DNA of 49,336 bases, taken from assembly GCA_024690725.1 (NCBI GenBank), contig JAILOQ010000088.1, positions 1 to 49,336 of the forward strand. The letters run 5' to 3'. A program made the translations under genes and the position numbers. This document shows positions 38,572 to 47,622 of this stretch, in pieces (positions within the stretch are counted from its first letter, which is position 1; every line of letters starts with the position of its first letter). Below the pieces are notes generated by a model, which was given only the letters and a program-made list of their open reading frames with translations, was not told where the DNA came from and did no database searches. Source of the DNA: Lachnospiraceae bacterium. Its GTDB lineage: Bacteria; Bacillota; Clostridia; Lachnospirales; Lachnospiraceae.

Positions 38572-39852
38572 ATGAAAAAATTTATAGCCAGTATGTATTT
38601 ATCGGAAAAGAAGGCGATCCGTTCCATCACGGATCAGACGGTGATATCGGAAGATCCCGTGGCACTTGCCGTAAGTTACGCCGAAGCGGATATCGATGCC
38701 ATTTTGGTCTTCGATCTGTCTTACAACGATCAGACACATGACGATGCGATCCTTTTGATCAAACAGATCGCGGACAGTGTGGGTGTTCCCGTTTACGGTT
38801 CCGGTAATATCAAACGTATGGAGGATGTGAAAAAACTCCTTTATGCAGGATGTCAGAAAGCATATCTGAACTTAAACAAAGACAGTTCCTTTGAGATTTT
38901 GGAAGAAGTCTCCAAGAAGTTCGGGCGCGACAAGATCGGCGGAACCTTCCGTTCGACTGACCAGATCCCGCAGGATACCGCGGATGTGGACGTGTATATG
39001 GATGAACTCCTTTGTCTGGATGAACTTGGCGTAAAGAAAGCCTTTTCCATGACAAAGCTTCCGCTCATTGCGAACCTTCCCGAGATTTCCTTGGATAAGA
39101 CCTTGGAGTATCTGGAAATGGAGCAGATTTCCGGTATCACCGGCCGTCAGGTTTCCGCCAATATCAAAGAGATCGATTCGATCAAGAAGATCGCCGTGGA
39201 ACGCGGGATCGATGTGCATCAGTTTGCACCCACCATGCCGTTTTCCGAATTTAAACTCGGTGAGAACGGACTGGTAACGGTGGTGGTTCAGGACTATCGC
39301 AGCAATGAGGTCCTGATGGTCGCATACATGAACGAAGAAGCTTATGTGAAGACCTGCAAGACCGGACGTATGCATTATTACAGCCGTTCCAGAAAGAGTC
39401 TCTGGTTAAAGGGCGAGACCAGCGGACATTTCCAATATCTGAAAGGACTTTCCGTGGACTGCGATAACGATACTTTGCTCGCGAAGGTAAAACAGGTCGG
39501 AGCGGCCTGCCATACCGGCAATTACAGCTGCTTTTACCGCGATCTGATCGAGATGGTCAATGAAGACGTTGACAATCCGCTGACCGTCTTTGAAAACGTG
39601 ATGAACGTCATAAAGGACAGAAAAATACATCCGAAGGAAGGGTCTTATACCAATTATCTGTTTGACAAAGGTATCGATAAGATCTTAAAGAAACTTGGCG
39701 AGGAAGCAACCGAAATTGTGATCGCCGCAAAGAACCCGAATCCGGAAGAGGTAAAATACGAGATTTCCGATTTCCTGTATCACTGTATGGTTCTGATGGT
39801 GGAAAAGGGCGTCACCTGGGAAGATATTACCGAAGATCTCGCAAAAAGATAA
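38572..39852 (+). CDS. hisI: HisIE (PR-AMP cyclohydrolase/PR-ATP pyrophosphatase) with N-terminal HisA/HisF-like domain
   Basis: His[28 protein letters not shown]; His[20 protein letters not shown]; first ~225 aa HisF-like. Confidence 0.88.
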   Translation: MKKFIASMYLSEKKAIRSITDQTVISEDPVALAVSYAEADIDAILVFDLSYNDQTHDDAILLIKQIADSVGVPVYGSGNIKRMEDVKKLLYAGCQKAYLNLNKDSSFEILEEVSKKFGRDKIGGTFRSTDQIPQDTADVDVYMDELLCLDELGVKKAFSMTKLPLIANLPEISLDKTLEYLEMEQISGITGRQVSANIKEIDSIKKIAVERGIDVHQFAPTMPFSEFKLGENGLVTVVVQDYRSNEVLMVAYMNEEAYVKTCKTGRMHYYSRSRKSLWLKGETSGHFQYLKGLSVDCDNDTLLAKVKQVGAACHTGNYSCFYRDLIEMVNEDVDNPLTVFENVMNVIKDRKIHPKEGSYTNYLFDKGIDKILKKLGEEATEIVIAAKNPNPEEVKYEISDFLYHCMVLMVEKGVTWEDITEDLAKR

Positions 39853-39855
39853 TAC

Positions 39856-41718
39856 ATGAGAAAACTTGCTCTTAGTGATGAAATTCTATTAACCATTGAT
39901 AAACCTGCCCGTTACATCGGGCAGGAGATCAATGCTGTCTCTAAAAACGTATCCGATGTGGATATTCGTTTTGTTATGTGTTTTCCCGATGTCTATGAGA
40001 TCGGGATGAGCCATCTTGGAATTCAGATCCTCTACGATCGTCTGAACCGTTATGACGATGTCTGGTGCGAACGCGTCTATTCGCCCTGGATGGATCTGGA
40101 TGAAATCCTGAGAAAAGAACAGATACCGCTGTTTGCCCTGGAGAGTCAGGATCCGATCAGGGATTTTGATTTTCTCGGCATTACGCTGCAATATGAAATG
40201 TGCTATACCAACGTACTGCAGATCCTGGACCTTTCCGGGATCGCTCTTCGCGCAAAGGATCGAAGGGAGTCCGATCCGATCGTGATCGGCGGAGGACCTT
40301 GTTCGTATAATCCCGAACCGATCGCGGATTTCTTCGATCTGTTTTATATCGGAGAAGGAGAGGAGGGGTACCGGGCCCTTTTGGATCTGTACAAAGAATG
40401 TAAAGCCGCGGGCTTAAAGCGTGTGGATTTTTTGAAGAAAGCGGCTAAGCTTGCAGGTATTTACTGTCCCATGTTTTATGAGGCGCACTATAACGAAGAC
40501 GGTACCTTAAAAGAATTCGTTTGCCTGGAAGAAGGGCTTCCTGAAAGGATCGAAAAAACACTGATCAAGGATTTAAACGAAGTAAGCTATCCGAAGAATC
40601 CGATCGTACCTTATATGCGTGTTACACAGGATCGCGTGGTATTGGAGATCCAGCGTGGCTGTATCCGCGGCTGCAGATTCTGTCAGGCCGGGATGTTGTA
40701 TCGTCCGGTCCGCGAACGCAGCGTGGATTATCTGATGGATTATGCCACGACCATGCTGGATGCGACGGGACATGAAGAGATATCCCTAAGTTCCTTAAGT
40801 TCCAGTGATTACAGTCATTTGCCGGAACTGATGGATCGCCTGATCGACGAATGCACGAAGCGGCATGTCAATATTTCTCTGCCGTCGTTACGTATCGATG
40901 CGTTTTCTTTGGATGTAATGAATAAAGTACAGGATGTAAAGAAGAGTTCTTTGACCTTTGCACCCGAAGCCGGCAGTCAGCGCATGCGAAATGTCATAAA
41001 CAAAGGTCTGACCGTGGATGACATCATGGGTGGCGCAAAGATGGCATTTTCCGGTGGGTGGAATAAGGTAAAGCTTTACTTCATGCTCGGCCTTCCGTTT
41101 GAAACGGATGAGGATGCGGTTGCGATCGCCGAACTTGCCGATCAGATCGCGCGTCTGTATTATGAGACCGTTCCCAAGGAAGAACGCACGGGAAAAGTAC
41201 AGATCACGGCATCGAGCTCTTTCTTTATCCCGAAGCCGTTTACGCCCCTGCAATGGGCGCCGATGGGGACCAAAGAAGATTTTCTGCACAAGGCGGATGT
41301 CGTAAAATCGGCCGTCCTTGCGCAGTTGAATAAAAAGAGTATCCGTTATATGTATCATGAGGCAGATGTCTCGGTTTTGGAAGGCGTATTTGCCAGAGGC
41401 GACCGAAGACTCAGCGATGTGATCGAAAAGGCATATAAAAAAGGCTGTTTTTACGATGCCTGGGGCGAATACTATCATCACGACGTATGGTTATCCTGCT
41501 TTGAAGAATGCGGTCTGGATGTGGATTTTTACACCACACGCGTCCGCAAAGAAGATGAGCTTTTTCCATGGGATTTCATCAGCTGTGGCGTGACAAAGGC
41601 CTTTTTGCTGCGGGAATGGAAGAATGCCGCAAAGAATCAGGTAACGCCCAATTGCAGCATGGCCTGCAGTGGTTGCGGTGCCGCTTGTTACGGTACGGGA
41701 GAATATTGTCCGAAATGA
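39856..41718 (+). CDS. B12-binding domain radical SAM protein (TIGR03960-like)
   Basis: N-terminal MCFPDVYEIGMSHLGIQILY; IQRGCIRGCRFCQAGMLYRP; C-terminal Cys cluster. Confidence 0.88.
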   Translation: MRKLALSDEILLTIDKPARYIGQEINAVSKNVSDVDIRFVMCFPDVYEIGMSHLGIQILYDRLNRYDDVWCERVYSPWMDLDEILRKEQIPLFALESQDPIRDFDFLGITLQYEMCYTNVLQILDLSGIALRAKDRRESDPIVIGGGPCSYNPEPIADFFDLFYIGEGEEGYRALLDLYKECKAAGLKRVDFLKKAAKLAGIYCPMFYEAHYNEDGTLKEFVCLEEGLPERIEKTLIKDLNEVSYPKNPIVPYMRVTQDRVVLEIQRGCIRGCRFCQAGMLYRPVRERSVDYLMDYATTMLDATGHEEISLSSLSSSDYSHLPELMDRLIDECTKRHVNISLPSLRIDAFSLDVMNKVQDVKKSSLTFAPEAGSQRMRNVINKGLTVDDIMGGAKMAFSGGWNKVKLYFMLGLPFETDEDAVAIAELADQIARLYYETVPKEERTGKVQITASSSFFIPKPFTPLQWAPMGTKEDFLHKADVVKSAVLAQLNKKSIRYMYHEADVSVLEGVFARGDRRLSDVIEKAYKKGCFYDAWGEYYHHDVWLSCFEECGLDVDFYTTRVRKEDELFPWDFISCGVTKAFLLREWKNAAKNQVTPNCSMACSGCGAACYGTGEYCPK

Positions 41719-42404
41719 AATATCGAATCAAATTTTCAAAATATGATATTATGATCTTCATCGGCCATCTGGATATGATGCGTTTCTTCCAGAAGGCTTT
41801 TCGGCGTTCCGGTCTGCCGATCGCGTATTCGACCGGGTTTTCGCCGCATCAGATCATGTCGTTTGCGCAGCCCCTGGGTGTCGGCGTATATTCGGACGGC
41901 GAGTATTTTGATGTGGAGTTTGAGGAAAAGGTGGAACCCGACCTGATCAAAGAACGGTTATCGGCCGTTATGGCGACGGGTGTGGATATCATCAATGTCA
42001 GAGAGCTGCCGGATGACGCAGGCAATGCCATGGCTTCCATTGCGGCTGCGGGATATACGATCCGTCTCAGAGACGGGCATTTTCCGGAACTTTCTCTTAC
42101 GGAGCACTTTGAAGCTTTTATGGCGCAACCTGAGATCCTTTACGAAAAAGAAACGAAACGCAGTGTGAAGGAATTGAACATCAAAGACTTCATATTTGAA
42201 TACAAGGTCATGGATGAAGAGATTTATCTGTTCTTGGATGCGTCGAGCGCCGGAAATCTGAATCCTGCCTTTGTCATGGATGCGTATTTCAAATGGATGG
42301 GTAAGGAGTCGCAAAAATTGGATTTTGTGATCAAACGCATGGAAATATATTACCGTACAGACGAAGGAAAACTACTTCCCTTGGAAGAAGCCGGAGTCCG
42401 GTAA
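41715..42404 (+). CDS. Radical SAM-associated protein (TIGR03936/DUF2344-like)
   Basis: MKYRIKFSKYDIMIFIGHLDMMRFFQKAFRRSGLPIAYSTGFSPHQIMSFAQPL; ATGA overlap. Confidence 0.88.
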   Translation: MKYRIKFSKYDIMIFIGHLDMMRFFQKAFRRSGLPIAYSTGFSPHQIMSFAQPLGVGVYSDGEYFDVEFEEKVEPDLIKERLSAVMATGVDIINVRELPDDAGNAMASIAAAGYTIRLRDGHFPELSLTEHFEAFMAQPEILYEKETKRSVKELNIKDFIFEYKVMDEEIYLFLDASSAGNLNPAFVMDAYFKWMGKESQKLDFVIKRMEIYYRTDEGKLLPLEEAGVR

Positions 42405-42502
42405 TCATAGATGGGTATAAACGCTAATAAACATAGGGGATTTAAGGCTTTTAAGAACAAAGACGTGCATATTTTCCGATATGATGGATTAGGGGTGCAT
42501 AT

Positions 42503-43693
42503 ATGGATACAGCGATTTTTACAACGATAGAAGGTGTTTCGGCCTTCTTCTTATTACAGGAAAAAGAACTTGCGGAGGCCTGCTTTGATCTTTCAAAGAC
42601 AAGAGATGTAGGAAAAGTCTATTTGGGGCGCATTTCCGAGATCGTACCGAATCTTCGTGCGGCCTTTGTGGAATACAAAAAAGGGACAAAAGCATTTTTG
42701 CCGCTTTCGGAAGAAGAACTTAAGACACTTCATTGTGAGCAGGTGATCCCTGTACAGGTAAACAAAGAAGCGGTCAAGACGAAGAGTGCGGTACTGACGA
42801 GAAACATCGTATTGTCCGGCCTCTATTCCGTTGTGACAATGAACGGAGCGAACGAAGTGCGTGTTTCAAAAAAGATCAAGGGAAGACACGCGGAAGTTTT
42901 GGCGCAACTAGCTTCTTCGGTCGATCCCAAAGGACATTCCGTTGTGATCCGTACCAATGCGGATGCGTTGTTTCGCGACGACACCTTAGAAGATCACGGC
43001 AAAGAAATATGGATGACCGAATTGGATAATCTCATGTCGGCCGCAGAAAGAATGCAGCAATACAGCGAACAACGGACCATGTATTCCTTGCTTTGGGAAC
43101 CGGATTTTACATGCCGTATGCTCGCAAAATCAAGATTGACCGATTTGGAAAAAGTGGTGACCAACGCGGTTAATATTGGAAAGAAATGCAAAGATGTTTT
43201 AATTACGGAGGATCGTACTGAGATTTCTCTTTATACGGATACTTCGTTCCCCTTGCTTTCTTTGTATGAGTTAAAAGCGAAGCTTCACGAGGCTTTGGGC
43301 AGGAAAGTATGGTTGAAATCCGGCGGATATCTCGTATTTGATTCCAATGAGACCTTATCGACCATCGATGTCAATTCCGGCAAGGATCAAAGCAAGATCA
43401 CCAAGCAGGAATTGATCCATAAAACGAACAAAGAAGCGGCGATCAAGATCGCAACGCAGTTACGGTGCAGAAATTTAAGCGGTATGATCCTGATCGATTT
43501 CATGAACGGCGATCAGGCCGAACAAACAAGCCTTATGAACCGTATGCATGCCCTTGTTTTGAAGGATTCCGTAAAAACAAATGTCATAGATATCACCGGC
43601 TTGCAGCTGATGGAACTGACCAGAAAAAAAGATGAACTATCGCTTGTTGAGCAATGTAAGGAGGCCGGCCTTTATGAAACTTTTGCGCTTTGA
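42503..43693 (+). CDS. Ribonuclease E/G family protein
   Basis: VGKVYLGRISEIVPNLRAAFVEYKKGTKAFLPL; GGYLVFDSNETLSTIDVNSG. Confidence 0.9.
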   Translation: MDTAIFTTIEGVSAFFLLQEKELAEACFDLSKTRDVGKVYLGRISEIVPNLRAAFVEYKKGTKAFLPLSEEELKTLHCEQVIPVQVNKEAVKTKSAVLTRNIVLSGLYSVVTMNGANEVRVSKKIKGRHAEVLAQLASSVDPKGHSVVIRTNADALFRDDTLEDHGKEIWMTELDNLMSAAERMQQYSEQRTMYSLLWEPDFTCRMLAKSRLTDLEKVVTNAVNIGKKCKDVLITEDRTEISLYTDTSFPLLSLYELKAKLHEALGRKVWLKSGGYLVFDSNETLSTIDVNSGKDQSKITKQELIHKTNKEAAIKIATQLRCRNLSGMILIDFMNGDQAEQTSLMNRMHALVLKDSVKTNVIDITGLQLMELTRKKDELSLVEQCKEAGLYETFAL

Positions 43694-44246
43694 TAAAGTC
43701 AGAGACGGCAAATATTTAAAGACGTATGAACTTACGTATTTAAACAAATCCGATCGGGAAAAGAAATTTGAGATCGTAAGTTATAACGATCTTTCTTCCG
43801 TAGAGGAACTTGGTCAGAATATGAACGGCCTTTCCATAGTGGCGTTTCACGAAGGAAAGATGCTTTTGTTACGTGAATTCCGCATGGGTGTAAACCGCTA
43901 TATCTACAATCTCTGTGCCGGTCGCAAGGAAGCGGACGAAACCGTACAACAGTGCATAGACCGCGAATTGTACGAGGAGACGGGATTGAAGGTAAAGAAG
44001 ATCATAAAGATCTTGCCTCCCAGTTTTGCGGCGGTTGCGATGTCCGATGTTCGTACGCAGATCGTTTTTTGTCAGGTGGAAGGAAACTTTTCCGATCACA
44101 CCTCGGAAAATGAAGATATTAAAACACGATTCTATTCTAAGGAAGAGTGTGCAAGGCTTCTCGAAACCGAGGAATTCTCTTCCCGCTGCCAGGCGATCGT
44201 ATATTTTTATTCCTGCGGCATGCTGGATGAAATTGCAAACGGATAA
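43674..44246 (+). CDS. NUDIX hydrolase (ADP-ribose pyrophosphatase-like)
   Basis: AGRKEADETVQQCIDRELYEETGLK; GTAAGGAGG SD; 20-bp overlap with RNase G. Confidence 0.87.
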   Translation: MKLLRFDKVRDGKYLKTYELTYLNKSDREKKFEIVSYNDLSSVEELGQNMNGLSIVAFHEGKMLLLREFRMGVNRYIYNLCAGRKEADETVQQCIDRELYEETGLKVKKIIKILPPSFAAVAMSDVRTQIVFCQVEGNFSDHTSENEDIKTRFYSKEECARLLETEEFSSRCQAIVYFYSCGMLDEIANG

Positions 44247-44267
44247 GTGAGAATTGCACGCTGTTCG

Positions 44268-44276
44268 TGTTATAAT
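44268..44276 (+). promoter_or_regulatory. Extended -10 promoter upstream of AI-2E-like transporter
   Basis: TGTTATAAT; no convincing -35. Confidence 0.5.
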
Positions 44277-44336
44277 GGAAATGGATCCTGCAGTTGGTTT
44301 TTATCAGTTTTTATTTGAAAGGAAGTAATCGGAATA

Positions 44337-45761
44337 GTGGAACCTGAAATCAAAAAGAATTCCCACTATGTAAAATGGGGGATCACCGCATTTTTGGTAC
44401 TTGCGGCTGTTGTTGTATTTGCACTGATCATATCGAATTTTACCAGTGTGTTTGCATGGATCGAGCGATGTTTAAAAGTGTGTTCGCCGATTATCATCGG
44501 GCTGGTATTCGCTTACATTCTGACACCGATCTGCAACTTTTTTGAAAACGGAATTTTAATCCCGCTCTATAAAAAACTGAAGATTCAAACAGATACGCAT
44601 GGGGCCAAAAAGAGATTGCGGGCACTCGCCATTTTGATCACAATGTTTTTGACCTTTTATCTGCTTTATATCTTCTTTTACATCGTATTAAAAGAAGTGA
44701 TCGCGAGTGTGCAGAGTATTATCCTCCAGTTTCCTATTTATATTCAGAATCTCGAGGAATGGGGAGATAAGATATTAAAGAATAATTCAACTTTTGAAGA
44801 ATACTTCACAACCATTTCCAATAAGTATTATGAAGAGATCAATCGCTGGTTCAACAAGAATTTTGTATCACAGTCGACCGATCTGCTTTCCACGGTATCA
44901 AGCGGTGTGTTCGGCGTTGCAAAGGGAATTTGGAATGTTGTGATCGGCTTTATCGTTTCCGTATATGTTCTCGGCGCGAAAGAAACCTTTGCGGGTCAGG
45001 CAAAGAAGATCGTTTATTCTTTCTGTAAGCGTGATCGTGCGAACCAGATCCTGGAAGATTTTCGGTATGCGAACAGGATCTTCGGAGCGTTTATCAGCGG
45101 AAAATTAATTGATTCTTTAATCATTGGAATTTTGTGCTTCATCCTGATGTCAATACTTAAGATCAATTATCCGGTTTTGATCAGTGTGGTGATCGGTGTA
45201 ACGAACATCATTCCGTTCTTCGGACCGTTTATCGGCGGTATTCCCTGTGCACTGTTGATCCTCGTGATCAGTCCGATCAATGGTTTGAAGTTTATCCTTC
45301 TGATCCTTCTGTTGCAGCAATTTGACGGAAATATCCTCGGGCCGAAGATCTTGGGCGAATCCACCGGGTTATCCAGCTTCTGGGTATTGTTCTCCATTAC
45401 GTTGTTCGGTGCATACTTCGGTGTGATCGGTATGCTCATCGGATGTCCGACCTTTGCGCTGATCTATGCTTCGATCCGCAGAAAGGTCATTAAGAACCTG
45501 GAAGAGAAACATCTTCCTACGGGAACGAGCCAATACGTGTATTTGGAAGAAATTGACGGAACCGGTCAATTCAAACAATTAACGGAAGAAGACCGGAGAA
45601 ATTCCCGAAAGAACGAGAAATCCGTGCAAAAACGTCGCCTAAGGAAAATACCGAAGGAAGAAACCGATGATGGCGCTACGGATAAATCCGGAACAGATAA
45701 ATCCAGAACAGAAAATGTTGTATCGAAGGCCGGTGCAGACAACAATGAGGAAGAATCATGA
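44337..45761 (+). CDS. AI-2E family transporter (UPF0118)
   Basis: Multi-TM; TNIIPFFGPFIGGIPCAL, QQFDGNILGPKILGESTGLSSFWVLFSI; GTG start. Confidence 0.88.
   Translation: MEPEIKKNSHYVKWGITAFLVLAAVVVFALIISNFTSVFAWIERCLKVCSPIIIGLVFAYILTPICNFFENGILIPLYKKLKIQTDTHGAKKRLRALAILITMFLTFYLLYIFFYIVLKEVIASVQSIILQFPIYIQNLEEWGDKILKNNSTFEEYFTTISNKYYEEINRWFNKNFVSQSTDLLSTVSSGVFGVAKGIWNVVIGFIVSVYVLGAKETFAGQAKKIVYSFCKRDRANQILEDFRYANRIFGAFISGKLIDSLIIGILCFILMSILKINYPVLISVVIGVTNIIPFFGPFIGGIPCALLILVISPINGLKFILLILLLQQFDGNILGPKILGESTGLSSFWVLFSITLFGAYFGVIGMLIGCPTFALIYASIRRKVIKNLEEKHLPTGTSQYVYLEEIDGTGQFKQLTEEDRRNSRKNEKSVQKRRLRKIPKEETDDGATDKSGTDKSRTENVVSKAGADNNEEES
45681..45710 (+). repeat. 15-bp tandem duplication in C-terminal tail
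   Basis: GATAAATCCGGAACA / GATAAATCCAGAACA (14/15 identical). Confidence 0.85.
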
Positions 45762-46210
45762 AATTTTTAACGCAGAATGTCTTACAGGCAAGTGTTTCCA
45801 TTGACGATGAAATTGTCGGCGCGATCGATCAAGGACTTTTGGTCCTGATCGGTGTTTCCGACACGGATACCTATGCCACAGCGGATAAAATGATCCAAAA
45901 GCTGTTAAATCTGCGAATATTTGAGGATGAAAACGGCAAGACCAATATCAATATCTTTGATGCAAAAGGAGAGTTGCTCTTGGTATCGCAATTTACTCTC
46001 TATGCGGATTGTAAGCACGGAAATCGTCCAAGCTTCATTCGAGCGGGTAAACCGGATCACGCCGTAGATCTTTACGAATACATTATTAAAAAATGTAAAG
46101 AGTCAGGACTTAATGTTGCCACCGGAAAATTCGGTGCATATATGCAGGTGAGTCTGGTAAACAACGGACCGTTCACAGTAATCCTGGATTCCGAAGAATT
46201 GGGCTATTAG
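45758..46210 (+). CDS. dtd: D-aminoacyl-tRNA deacylase
   Basis: ISQFTLYADCKHGNRPSF-like (VSQFTLYADCKHGNRPSFIRAG); NNGPFTVILDS. Confidence 0.94.
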   Translation: MKFLTQNVLQASVSIDDEIVGAIDQGLLVLIGVSDTDTYATADKMIQKLLNLRIFEDENGKTNINIFDAKGELLLVSQFTLYADCKHGNRPSFIRAGKPDHAVDLYEYIIKKCKESGLNVATGKFGAYMQVSLVNNGPFTVILDSEELGY

Positions 46211-46237
46211 CCGTATTTTGGGCTTTTTTAACTAATT

Positions 46238-46269
46238 ACTATTCGCAAAACTTGTCTTTTGCGAATAGT
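46238..46269. repeat. Perfect 13-bp inverted repeat, AT-rich hairpin
   Basis: ACTATTCGCAAAA-CTTGTC-TTTTGCGAATAGT. Confidence 0.85.
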
Positions 46270-46315
46270 TGGAAGGATCGGGAAACCCCTCTTTCCGTTC
46301 AAAAATACAGACATA

Positions 46316-46349
46316 AAAATGACTTCGGATACCCCGAAGTCATTTTCTT
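46316..46349. terminator. Bidirectional terminator between dtd side (+) and LysM gene (-)
   Basis: AAAATGACTTCGG-ATACC-CCGAAGTCATTTT, perfect 13-bp stem. Confidence 0.9.
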
Positions 46350-46361
46350 TGGATGAAAAGA

Positions 46362-46739
46362 TTATTTATAATACGGTAACACCAAATGATTTCCACTCTC
46401 GATGTATTCCGTATCGGAAATCTGATTTAACTCGATCACGGTCTTAAAATATTCCTTTGTATTTTTATAATGATCCGGATCCGCATGATCCTCACAGATC
46501 GACCATAAAGTTTCGCCGGAACGGATCGTATAAGACGTATAATATAATGTCTCATCCATTCCTGCGCTCGATTTCGCCTTTGCGGTCATGCTGAATACGG
46601 AAATCCCCACGATCAATACAAACAATGCGGAAACGGCCCAAAAACTCCATTTACGAGCTGCTCTTTTCATTCTTCTGTTATTATGATTATTTCGATCAGA
46701 CGGTTTACGATAACCTGTATTTATCCTTGTGTGCCTCAT
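46362..46739 (-). CDS. yneA: YneA-like cell division suppressor candidate: basic N-terminus, one TM, LysM domain
   Basis: TM WSFWAVSALFVLIVGISVFS; LysM YTIRSGETLWSICEDHA..IELNQIS..GNHLVLP; divergent from lexA; GGAGG SD places start at 46739. Confidence 0.75.
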   Translation of the reverse strand: MRHTRINTGYRKPSDRNNHNNRRMKRAARKWSFWAVSALFVLIVGISVFSMTAKAKSSAGMDETLYYTSYTIRSGETLWSICEDHADPDHYKNTKEYFKTVIELNQISDTEYIESGNHLVLPYYK

Positions 46740-46769
46740 GATTGATTCCTCCCCGAAAAGCTCGTGCAT

Positions 46770-46783
46770 CGAACAACTGTTCT
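46770..46783. promoter_or_regulatory. LexA (Gram-positive SOS) box 1
   Basis: CGAACAACTGTTCT. Confidence 0.85.
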
Positions 46784-46792
46784 TATATCGGT

Positions 46793-46822
46793 ATTATATA
46801 AAACATTTGTTCGATTTGTCAA
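46793..46822 (-). promoter_or_regulatory. Promoter of LysM/YneA-like gene
   Basis: Minus strand TTGACA (46822-46817), 18-bp spacer, TATAAT (46798-46793). Confidence 0.85.
46800..46813. promoter_or_regulatory. LexA box 2, inside the minus-strand promoter spacer
   Basis: Minus strand CGAACAAATGTTTT. Confidence 0.75.
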
Positions 46823-46830
46823 CATAAAAT

Positions 46831-46844
46831 CGAACAAATTTTCG
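46831..46844. promoter_or_regulatory. LexA box 3 (imperfect), near lexA promoter
   Basis: CGAACAAATTTTCG; possible lexA -10 TATAAT at 46877-46882. Confidence 0.65.
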
Positions 46845-46936
46845 GAATGTATGTTTGCTTTTTTACAAAATTGTGTTATAATCATGAAAAAGCAACAAGA
46901 TGTAGTTCTTTTGAATGAATGTTAGGAGGAGAACCT

Positions 46937-47554
46937 ATGCCGGGTAAGATCACTGCAAAACAGACGGAAATACTTGAATTTTTAAAAGAAGAAATTTTAG
47001 AGAAGGGATACCCGCCTGCCGTGCGTGAAATCTGTGAAGCGGTTCATTTAAAGTCCACTTCTTCCGTGCATGCACATTTGGAAACATTGGAGAAAAACGG
47101 CTATATCCGCAGAGATCCGACCAAACCGAGAGCGATCGAGATCTGTGATGACAGTTTTCAGATGGTACGTCGTGAGACCTCTTCCATTCCGATCGTCGGT
47201 ACCGTTGCAGCCGGTCAGCCGATCTTAGCACAGCAGAATATCGAGGGCTACTTCCCCATTCCCGCGGATTTCATTCCGAGCGGCAATGAAGAGACCTTTG
47301 TTTTGCGCGTACAGGGTGAATCCATGATCAATATCGGTATCATGGACGGGGATTATGTCTTCGTTAAACAATGTAATACGGCTCGTAACGGAGATACCGT
47401 CGTTGCCCTTGTAGAGGATTCCGCTACTGTGAAGACCTTCTATAAAGAAAGCGATCATATCCGTCTTCAGCCGGAGAATGACACGATGGATCCGATCATC
47501 GTAGAGGATTGTATGATCCTCGGAAAAGTGTTCGGTGTTTTCCGCTTATGCTGA
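46937..47554 (+). CDS. lexA: LexA repressor
   Basis: [34 protein letters not shown] cleavage site; GESMINIGI Ser; ATVKTFY Lys. Confidence 0.96.
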   Translation: MPGKITAKQTEILEFLKEEILEKGYPPAVREICEAVHLKSTSSVHAHLETLEKNGYIRRDPTKPRAIEICDDSFQMVRRETSSIPIVGTVAAGQPILAQQNIEGYFPIPADFIPSGNEETFVLRVQGESMINIGIMDGDYVFVKQCNTARNGDTVVALVEDSATVKTFYKESDHIRLQPENDTMDPIIVEDCMILGKVFGVFRLC

Positions 47555-47587
47555 TACGAACGGCTTTCTGTTTTTTGTAAATTAAAA

Positions 47588-47622
47588 CGGTGTATTGAGA
47601 CTAATTCAGTCCCAATACACCG
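47588..47622 (-). terminator. Terminator hairpin overlapping the end of the glycosyltransferase CDS
   Basis: Minus strand CGGTGTATTGGGACT-GAATT-AGTCTCAATACACCG then TTTTAATTT; stop codon 47603-47601 in loop/3' arm. Confidence 0.8.

Noticed and set aside
42405-42502. Region before RNase G as regulatory RNA
   Set aside because: 98 nt with no stable stem or convincing motif visible by eye.
44337-45761. Quorum-sensing (AI-2) system
   Set aside because: AI-2E is a family name for UPF0118 permeases; no luxS, receptor or regulator is nearby, so no quorum-sensing claim is supported.
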